Positions 1 through 4,318 of a stretch of 7,678 nucleotides of DNA are shown piece by piece (position 1 is the first letter of the stretch; every line of letters starts with the position of its first letter). Both the position numbers and the translations under genes were made by a program. Source of the stretch: Actinomycetota bacterium (lineage in GTDB: Bacteria; Actinomycetota; Actinomycetes; Nanopelagicales; Nanopelagicaceae); NCBI GenBank assembly GCA_009702845.1, contig WLHG01000044.1, positions 1-7,678 of the forward strand, read 5' to 3'. The notes under the pieces were generated by a model. The model saw only the letters and a list, made by a program, of their open reading frames with translations, was not told the origin of the DNA and did no database searches.

Positions 1-446
1 AAACCAAGCTCGCCGCGGTTATTTGTTGTCGCAATCGATCTGGTACGCCAATGAAGTGGCCCGCTAACCTCTTCTACTTCGACATGAAGATCCATCTTTG
101 CAATTCTGGTGAACTGCTCGGTGATGACATCGGCCTTTAGCTGGCGCTGACGAGGAAGCGAGATATGTTGAAAATCGCAGCCACCGCATCCGCTTCGATG
201 AGCATATTGACATGGGGCGGCGACGCGATCGATCGATGGCTCTAAAACCTCGACAACATCGGCGCGGTTAAATGAAGAGCCCGTTGAAGTAATAGTTATC
301 CTGCATTTCTCACCCGGAATTCCATGCCTAACGAAGAAGACTGCGCCTTCATGACGAACGATGAAATGTCCACCATGAGCTACTTTTTCGATCACCGCCT
401 CAAAACTATCCCCTACTGCCCAGCGCGCTGATTTGCCTGATTCCAT
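1..446 (-). CDS. Class I SAM-dependent uracil-5 RNA methyltransferase (TrmA/RumA family), N-terminal part, cut by the window edge
   Basis: I translated this by hand; only the first 148 codons are inside the window. Residues about 8-68 look like a TRAM RNA-binding domain, with the segments EKVAHGG (20-26) and FVRHGIPGE (38-46). Three cysteines follow, C79, C87 and C90, in the context SGCGGCDFQH, which matches the [4Fe-4S] cluster site of RumA/RlmD-type enzymes in its actinobacterial spacing (C-x7-C-x2-C). Then comes HWRTRS (132-137), typical just after the cluster. The SAM-binding domain and catalytic Cys lie beyond position 1. Family members methylate uracil C5 in 23S rRNA or tRNA; which RNA is the target cannot be told. 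The ATG at 446 has no Shine-Dalgarno sequence but has a TANNNT motif just upstream, suggesting a leaderless mRNA. The gene is divergent from the TrkA pair, matching Rv2689c beside ceoB/ceoC in M. tuberculosis (from memory). Confidence 0.9.
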   Translation of the reverse strand, partial: MESGKSARWAVGDSFEAVIEKVAHGGHFIVRHEGAVFFVRHGIPGEKCRITITSTGSSFNRADVVEVLEPSIDRVAAPCQYAHRSGCGGCDFQHISLPRQRQLKADVITEQFTRIAKMDLHVEVEEVSGPLHWRTRSIATTNNRGELG

Positions 447-453
447 GTATGTA

Positions 454-459
454 AGCCTA
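454..459 (-). promoter_or_regulatory. Putative -10 element (TAGGCT) of the RNA methyltransferase gene, leaderless type
   Basis: The minus strand reads TAGGCT here, fitting the actinobacterial -10 rule TANNNT. It lies at -13 to -8 relative to the A of the ATG at 446, so transcription would begin at or next to the start codon. No Shine-Dalgarno motif is present and no recognisable -35 box is seen. The spacing is observed; promoter activity is inferred. Confidence 0.45.
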
Positions 460-465
460 TGGGTG

Positions 466-471
466 TAAGTT
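466..471 (+). promoter_or_regulatory. Putative -10 element (TAAGTT) of the first TrkA gene, leaderless type
   Basis: TAAGTT fits TANNNT and sits at -13 to -8 from the GTG at 479, the start that also best matches the protein family. Transcription would then begin at or beside the GTG. Only 6 bp separate it from the oppositely directed -10 at 454-459, so two RNA polymerases could not occupy the site together. Relative to the alternative ATG at 473 no TANNNT is correctly placed. Confidence 0.45.
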
Positions 472-478
472 AATGCAT

Positions 479-1144
479 GTGCACGTAGTCATCATGGGTT
501 GCGGTCGAGTCGGATCTTCATTAGCTATCGAGCTTGAAGCCGCTGGACATACTGTTTCAATCATCGATCAGGCTCGCGAAGCCTTCCGTCGACTTGGCCC
601 AGATTTCAAAGGAGACACCATCACTGGTGTCGGCTTTGATCGAGATATATTGCGTGAGGCCGGAATTGAACGGGCCGACGCATTTGCCGCGGTCAGTAAT
701 GGTGACAACTCCAATATCTTGGCAGCACGAGTAGCTAGAGAAATGTTTGGCGTCAAAAATGTTGTCGCTCGAATCTACGATCCAGGTCGGGCTGAGATTT
801 ACCAACGTGTTGGAATTCCGACGGTTGCTACCGTTTTATGGGCAACTGATCAGATTCTGCGAAGACTTCTACCCGAGGGATCGCGCTCTGAGTGGCGTGA
901 TGCAAGCGGAACGATTCGACTCTGCGAAATTCATCCTCATCAGGATTGGTATGGTCGACAAATTCTACTTATTGATGAGCTCACCAAGGCTCGCGTTGCA
1001 TTCATTACGCGATTGGGTTTTGGCATGGTTCCCGATCAGCATACCGTTCTGCAACAGGGCGACCTCGTGCATGTCATGGTTGCCGATGAGGATTTAACGG
1101 GCGTTGAATCGATTCTCAACGCTTCTCCAGAAAGTGAGCGATGA
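479..1144 (+). CDS. trkA: TrkA-family K+ uptake regulator, NAD-binding RCK protein (CeoB-like)
   Basis: This is a cytoplasmic regulator of Trk/Ktr-type K+ transporters: the RCK_N Rossmann domain binds NAD(H) and the RCK_C domain supports assembly and ligand control. Numbering from the GTG start (221 aa), the dinucleotide fold shows MGCGRVGS with glycines G7, G9 and G12 and the acidic residue D30 at the end of strand 2. RCK_N runs to about 125 and RCK_C covers about 136-210. I prefer GTG 479 because it gives the usual MHVVIMGCGRVG N-terminus and has a correctly spaced -10 upstream; an in-frame ATG at 473 would add two residues. The stop abuts the ATG of the second TrkA gene (zero spacing), indicating an operon. 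No TrkH/KtrB membrane subunit is in the window. The M. tuberculosis counterpart is ceoB, from memory. Confidence 0.93.
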   Translation: MHVVIMGCGRVGSSLAIELEAAGHTVSIIDQAREAFRRLGPDFKGDTITGVGFDRDILREAGIERADAFAAVSNGDNSNILAARVAREMFGVKNVVARIYDPGRAEIYQRVGIPTVATVLWATDQILRRLLPEGSRSEWRDASGTIRLCEIHPHQDWYGRQILLIDELTKARVAFITRLGFGMVPDQHTVLQQGDLVHVMVADEDLTGVESILNASPESER

Positions 1145-1801
1145 ATGAGAATTGCAATTGCTGGAGCCGGCAATGTAGGTCGTGCTATCGCACGCGAACT
1201 TCTAGATAATGGGCATCAAGTCCTACTTATTGACAAAGATCCCAAGGCTCTCAAGCTTGAGAGTGTTCCAGATGCCGAATGGTTAATGGCCGATGCTTGT
1301 GAAATTACATCATTAGATAAAGCACACTTGAATAACTGCCATGTTCTAGTCGCTGCAACTGGCGATGACAAGGCAAATCTCGTCACTTCACTTCTCGGCA
1401 AGACTGAGTATGGAGTACCAAGAGTAGTTGCCCGTATTAATCACCCTAAGAACGAATGGTTATTTGACTCCTCGTGGGGTGTTGATGTGGCCGTTTCCAC
1501 TCCTCGCGTTATTGCAGCCCTCGTTGAAGAGGCAGTTAGCGTTGGCGATGTCGTGCGTTTATTCTCATTTAAGAAAGGTCAAGCAAACTTAGTTGAGCTA
1601 ACTCTCCCTGATGGCTCTTCATGTATTGGTAAAACTGTTGAAGAGATAGAACTCCCGGCCGATGCCATTCTTGCCGCAATTGTTAGAGATGGTCGTGTCA
1701 TCAGCGCAAAGGCGCATGATGTTTTTGCAGCCGGAGATGAACTTCTATTTGTTGCATCAGCTAGTGCTGAGGCAAAGATTAAAGCCTGTTTTATAGTTTA
1801 A
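1145..1801 (+). CDS. trkA: Second TrkA-family K+ uptake regulator, NAD-binding RCK protein (CeoC/TrkB-like)
   Basis: At 218 aa this is a paralogue of the preceding gene with the same architecture. RCK_N begins with RIAIAGAGNVGRAIA (G7, G9, G12) and the strand-2 acidic residue D30 in LLIDKD. RCK_C occupies about 131-214 and contains the LPDGSSCIGKTVEEIELP segment typical of this domain. Like its neighbour it should bind NAD(H) and gate a Trk-type K+ transporter in the cytoplasm; two distinct RCK proteins probably form a mixed assembly, as proposed for CeoB/CeoC. It starts immediately after the upstream stop, with only a weak Shine-Dalgarno candidate (AGTGAG, near 1134), so translational coupling is likely. 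Its TAA at 1799-1801 overlaps the TAA of the opposing DUF3159 gene. Confidence 0.93.
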   Translation: MRIAIAGAGNVGRAIARELLDNGHQVLLIDKDPKALKLESVPDAEWLMADACEITSLDKAHLNNCHVLVAATGDDKANLVTSLLGKTEYGVPRVVARINHPKNEWLFDSSWGVDVAVSTPRVIAALVEEAVSVGDVVRLFSFKKGQANLVELTLPDGSSCIGKTVEEIELPADAILAAIVRDGRVISAKAHDVFAAGDELLFVASASAEAKIKACFIV

Positions 1802-2418
1802 ATCTCAGCTTTGTGCACTGGTGGCGCCGTTTTGATTACTAACCACGATAAATAAGCTGCAGCAAAGAATAATGGGTATCCCATTGCTAGATTTACAGTG
1901 CCCAATAAATTGACGTTTCCACTTCGGTAAATTGGATACTGCACCGCAATACGAAGATAAAACATAATTACCCAGATCCAACTTGCGCGGGTATAAATTT
2001 TCTTACGCGCAGGATCACTTCTCCACAAGAAATTCTCGCCCAACAATGGGCCAAGTACTATGCCCATCAGCGGCCAACCAATTAAGTTAGCAAGTAAATA
2101 GGCGGTTCCATAGGCGAGATTTGTAACGAGTTTTGGAATATAGAAGTCTGAGGCATTTCCGCTTTTATTGGCAAAGTATGCACACAGTAAAACTCCAAAT
2201 AGGCCAGAAGCGGCATGCTGAACCGTATCTTTTCTAACAAGTCGAAGGATCGCAAGAAGAAGAGAGAGGGTAATCGCTCCAGTAAGGGCGGTTTTAAGAT
2301 CGTGCTTTACGTTAAAAAGAACAAGAAAGACAATTGCCGGCACTCCGGAATCAATGAGGCCCTTTTTCCCGCCAAGGGCTCCCATGACTTTTTCGCGGTC
2401 CTGATTATGTTCGCTCAT
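1798..2418 (-). CDS. DUF3159 family integral membrane protein
   Basis: This 206-aa protein resembles the actinobacterial DUF3159 family, whose function is unknown. It has a short polar N-terminus, then roughly five or six hydrophobic segments near residues 22-38, 42-61, 67-84, 103-125, 144-163 and 171-196. A conserved-looking polar stretch ENFLWRSDPARKKIYTRASW (128-147) precedes the fifth segment. It is placed directly after dut: the dut TGA and this ATG share ATGA, so the two are almost surely co-transcribed and translationally coupled. A GGGGAG Shine-Dalgarno-like motif at 2422-2427 lies 3 nt before the ATG. Family assignment rests on sequence character and on synteny with dut and the TrkA pair (Rv2693c region in M. 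tuberculosis, from memory). No biochemical role can be assigned. Confidence 0.85.
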   Translation of the reverse strand: MSEHNQDREKVMGALGGKKGLIDSGVPAIVFLVLFNVKHDLKTALTGAITLSLLLAILRLVRKDTVQHAASGLFGVLLCAYFANKSGNASDFYIPKLVTNLAYGTAYLLANLIGWPLMGIVLGPLLGENFLWRSDPARKKIYTRASWIWVIMFYLRIAVQYPIYRSGNVNLLGTVNLAMGYPLFFAAAYLSWLVIKTAPPVHKAEI

Positions 2419-2858
2419 GCGCTCCCCGTTGATCCAAATCCACCGCTACCCCGGCTAGAACCAGGAAGCTCTGCAAGCTCAACAAAATTTGCACGCTCTA
2501 CTTTTTGAATGATTAACTGAGCGATGCGATCTCCTCGTGTAAAAGAGATAGATTCGCGCGAGTCATGATTAATCAGAATGCAGGAAATCTCTCCGCGATA
2601 GCCGGCATCGATAGTTCCAGGAGAGTTAAGTACAGTCACTCCATTTTTAATTGCTAATCCTGATCGCGGATGCACGAGAGCAACGTATCCATCGGGCAGG
2701 GCGATTGCGATTCCAGTTGGAACTAGCTTGCGCTCCCCAGGGGCTAAAGTGAAATCGATCGTCGTTGTTAAATCCGCGCCCGCATCACCACCCTTTGCAT
2801 AGGTTGGCAAGGCCACCAGTGGGTCAATCCGAGTAATGAGAACCTGAACCTGTGCCAT
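2415..2858 (-). CDS. dut: Deoxyuridine 5'-triphosphate nucleotidohydrolase (dUTPase), trimeric type
   Basis: Dut hydrolyses dUTP to dUMP and diphosphate, keeping uracil out of DNA and supplying dUMP for thymidylate synthesis. The protein is 147 aa, normal for the homotrimeric family, and all five signature motifs are in order: motif 1 DAGADL (25-30), motif 2 PRSGLA (64-69), motif 3 SPGTIDAGYRGEI (79-91) with catalytic D84 and uracil-stacking Y87, motif 4 RGDRIAQLI (108-116), and the glycine-rich C-terminal motif 5 RGSGGFGSTG (136-145) that closes over the phosphates. It looks fully active. It starts 3 nt after the thioesterase stop and overlaps the DUF3159 start by ATGA. There is no clear Shine-Dalgarno sequence, so it probably depends on coupling with the upstream gene. 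Confidence 0.97.
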   Translation of the reverse strand: MAQVQVLITRIDPLVALPTYAKGGDAGADLTTTIDFTLAPGERKLVPTGIAIALPDGYVALVHPRSGLAIKNGVTVLNSPGTIDAGYRGEISCILINHDSRESISFTRGDRIAQLIIQKVERANFVELAELPGSSRGSGGFGSTGSA

Positions 2859-2861
2859 GCG

Positions 2862-3446
2862 TTAAGGGTTAATCTCAAAGTCGGGATCTGCAAAAGCCAA
2901 CAACTCTGGGCTCTTGGAAATCTGTGCAAGATATTCTTTCGGTGCATTATCTAAGAAATGCTCCATAGGAACTATGACATAGAGGGCAGCAGCACGTACG
3001 ACGAGAGGACCATCGGGTGAATTAAGGCGACCCTCGGCGCTTGAATAGACTTTGCGACCCACCTGTCCAGTAATTTTTGCCGTTATATGAAGCGTTGAAC
3101 CCATAGGAACAGGTTTCAAGAAATCTGTTTCGAGGCGCGCGGTAACTGCTGGTGCGCGTAATAGCCACATTAATTTACCTAACGCCTCATCAAAGGCCAG
3201 AGACAACAAACCTCCATGAGCTAAACCGGGTGCACCTTGATGATTTTCGGTAACTGTAAATTGCGCACTTATGTCTGCACCGGCACCGGCATATGCAACT
3301 AAGTGCAAACCTGTCGGATGGAGTTCACCGCAACCAAAGCAGTGGCCAAAATGTGATGGAATCTTGGAGCCAATCGGTGGTGCCTTGGGATGGCGCTCTG
3401 GAATTATCGCTCCTGCTGGTGGCGTGGTGCTGTAGATGCGACTCAT
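2862..3446 (-). CDS. Hotdog-fold thioesterase, PaaI/THEM4-like
   Basis: This 194-aa protein carries a PaaI-type hotdog domain at about 45-160, a fold that usually hydrolyses acyl-CoA or related thioesters. The active-site signature is GLAHGGLLSLAFDEALG (74-90), with H77-G78-G79 and acidic D86/E87. Before the domain is HFGHCFGCGELHPTGLHL (32-49) with C36 and C39, a leader seen in many PaaI/THEM4-like proteins and possibly metal-binding. The N-terminus is proline-rich and the C-terminal 30 residues lie outside the fold. The natural substrate is unknown. It is the first gene of the unit with dut and DUF3159. The ATG has no Shine-Dalgarno site but a TACTCT -10 candidate sits exactly 12-7 bases upstream. 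In mycobacteria I do not recall a thioesterase at this position, so it may be a lineage-specific insertion. Confidence 0.85.
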   Translation of the reverse strand: MSRIYSTTPPAGAIIPERHPKAPPIGSKIPSHFGHCFGCGELHPTGLHLVAYAGAGADISAQFTVTENHQGAPGLAHGGLLSLAFDEALGKLMWLLRAPAVTARLETDFLKPVPMGSTLHITAKITGQVGRKVYSSAEGRLNSPDGPLVVRAAALYVIVPMEHFLDNAPKEYLAQISKSPELLAFADPDFEINP

Positions 3447-3452
3447 AAGTTA

Positions 3453-3458
3453 AGAGTA
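3453..3458 (-). promoter_or_regulatory. Putative -10 element (TACTCT) of the thioesterase-dut-DUF3159 unit, leaderless type
   Basis: The minus strand reads TACTCT at -12 to -7 from the A of the thioesterase ATG at 3446, the position expected when +1 is the start codon itself. No Shine-Dalgarno sequence or convincing -35 box is present. It is the left arm of a back-to-back pair with the -10 at 3464-3469. The two share a short inverted repeat, GTATC-C-GATAC (3456-3466). Confidence 0.5.
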
Positions 3459-3463
3459 TCCGA

Positions 3464-3469
3464 TACCGT
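3464..3469 (+). promoter_or_regulatory. Putative -10 element (TACCGT) of the DUF3093 gene, leaderless type
   Basis: TACCGT fits TANNNT and lies at -13 to -8 from the ATG at 3477. There is no Shine-Dalgarno motif before that ATG, so a leaderless or nearly leaderless mRNA is likely. TAAGTT at 3446-3451 is an alternative that would give a leader of about 20 nt. Confidence 0.42.
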
Positions 3470-3476
3470 AACTCCT

Positions 3477-3911
3477 ATGCGATATCGAGAAGTGATCCGT
3501 ATGCCACTGTGGCTGCTGGCGTTGATTTACTTCTTTCTCCTCTCTTTAGTGCTCTCAATTTGGGCAGCTCTTGGCGACACAACAGCGCTAGTGGCATTTA
3601 TCGCCGTAACTGCTCTATTGGTTCTTATCGCACTCAAAACGGCAATGGTTATTGAAGTTGATGACGACGAGCTACGTGTAGGACCGGCTCATATAGCGCT
3701 CGAGTATTTAGGTACGGCGCAATCCTTAACAAGTCAGGAAGTGCGTGTGCTTCGAACACGCGATGCCAATCCCGCAGCGTTTCTAGGAATAAGATTTTGG
3801 TCTTCAACTGGAGTACGCGTAGAAATTCTAGACTCCAGAGATGCAACACCATACTGGCTAATAACGAGTAATAATGGCGAAGAATTAGTTAAAGCTCTAA
3901 CCTCTAATTAA
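3477..3911 (+). CDS. DUF3093 family membrane protein
   Basis: The protein is 144 aa from the ATG at 3477, giving the N-terminus MRYREVIRMPLW typical of actinobacterial DUF3093. An upstream in-frame ATG at 3390 would extend it through the divergent thioesterase gene and is rejected. Two adjacent hydrophobic helices (about 11-32 and 37-53) form a hairpin in the membrane, followed by a soluble domain (about 55-144), probably cytoplasmic, with the segments VDDDELRVGPAHI and AFLGIRFWSSTGVRVEILD. The fold resembles membrane-anchored PH-like proteins, but function is unknown. In M. tuberculosis the equivalent gene (Rv2698, from memory) also lies between dut and the DUF4193 gene. The gene stands alone on the plus strand, 30 bp from its divergent neighbour. 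Its TAA overlaps that of the convergent DUF4193 gene. Confidence 0.85.
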   Translation: MRYREVIRMPLWLLALIYFFLLSLVLSIWAALGDTTALVAFIAVTALLVLIALKTAMVIEVDDDELRVGPAHIALEYLGTAQSLTSQEVRVLRTRDANPAAFLGIRFWSSTGVRVEILDSRDATPYWLITSNNGEELVKALTSN

Positions 3912-4204
3912 TTGCACTCTTTACAAACAGCTTTCGCGCCTTCACCCTTTGCAAGTTGCGTGATGTGATGGACTAAGAAACAGCGTGAACAAGTAAATTC
4001 ATCCTCTTGTTTTGGAACAACGCGTACAGCAAGCTCTTCACCAGATAAATCCGCTCCTGGAAGTTCGAGAGTCTCTGCCGCCTCTGCTTCATCGACATCT
4101 ATCTGACCGGATTGAGCATCAACACGTTTGGCTTTTAGCTCTTCTAACGACTCCTCGTGTAGCTCTTCATCGGTTTTTCTGGGGGTGTCGTAATCTGTTG
4201 CCAC
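3908..4204 (-). CDS. DUF4193 family small acidic zinc-ribbon protein
   Basis: From the GTG at 4204 this is a 98-aa protein beginning MATDYDTPRKTDEE, the standard DUF4193 N-terminus. The first 70 residues are rich in Asp and Glu and probably disordered. The C-terminus holds two CxxC knuckles, C72/C75 (TCSRC) and C94/C97 (CKEC), about 18 residues apart and consistent with one Zn ribbon. A GTG at 4213 would add three residues but lies inside the Shine-Dalgarno motif GAGGTGA, which is spaced 5 nt from the GTG at 4204, so 4204 is the better start. The function is unknown; the family is near-universal in Actinobacteria and usually sits beside dut/DUF3093, as here. It lies 114 bp downstream of hflX on the same strand, so it may be read through from that operon. 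Confidence 0.88.
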   Translation of the reverse strand: MATDYDTPRKTDEELHEESLEELKAKRVDAQSGQIDVDEAEAAETLELPGADLSGEELAVRVVPKQEDEFTCSRCFLVHHITQLAKGEGAKAVCKECN

Positions 4205-4209
4205 TGCTC

Positions 4210-4216
4210 TCACCTC
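4210..4216 (-). promoter_or_regulatory. Strong Shine-Dalgarno sequence (GAGGTGA) deciding the DUF4193 GTG start
   Basis: The minus strand reads GAGGTGA, a seven-base match to the extended Shine-Dalgarno consensus, five bases before the GTG at 4204. It rules out the in-frame GTG at 4213, which overlaps the motif. It is the best ribosome-binding site in the window and contrasts with the four genes that have none. Confidence 0.8.
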
Positions 4217-4272
4217 GATTCCTTAAATAATCAAATTCATCAATGCCAATACGGTCCTGCGGGCGCATCATG

Positions 4273-4294
4273 ACCTATTACATGCGTACTAGGT
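4273..4294. repeat. Inverted repeat in the hflX-DUF4193 spacer
   Basis: Arms ACCTATTAC (4273-4281) and GTACTAGGT (4286-4294) pair at 8 of 9 positions around a 4-base loop. It lies inside the 114-bp spacer 4205-4318, 25-46 bases after the hflX stop on the minus strand. A second weaker pairing, GGTC with GACC, is found at 4253-4275. No run of T follows on either strand, so it is not a classical intrinsic terminator. It may be an operator, an RNA processing hairpin or chance. Confidence 0.45.
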
Positions 4295-4318
4295 GCTATA
4301 ACCTTCGGCGTGTCGGAG

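Noticed and set aside
227..237. Overlapping GATC/ATCGAT tandem in the methyltransferase gene
   Set aside because: Short repeat explained by Ile-Asp-Arg codons in the coding sequence; not a repeat element.
473..478. ATG at 473 as the trkA start
   Set aside because: The GTG at 479 gives the family's usual N-terminus and a correctly placed -10; the ATG remains possible and changes only two residues.
2215..2508. 97-codon plus-strand reading frame opposite DUF3159 and dut
   Set aside because: Antisense to two intact genes; its basic low-complexity sequence is the shadow of the opposite coding strand.
446..3453. Shared 8-mer TAAGTTAA at both divergent junctions (466-473 and 3446-3453) as a common operator
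   Set aside because: Its position relative to the start codons differs at the two sites and an 8-mer of this AT content can recur by chance; only the -10 spacing is consistent.
3390..3476. Upstream extension of DUF3093 to an ATG at 3390
   Set aside because: It would overlap the first 57 bases of the divergent thioesterase gene, the extra 29 residues are unlike the family, and the ATG at 3477 gives the typical N-terminus.
4205..4213. GTG at 4213 as the DUF4193 start
   Set aside because: It lies within the strong GAGGTGA Shine-Dalgarno motif that serves the GTG at 4204.
4253..4294. Intrinsic terminator after hflX
   Set aside because: Hairpins can be drawn, but no T-run follows the stem on the transcribed strand.
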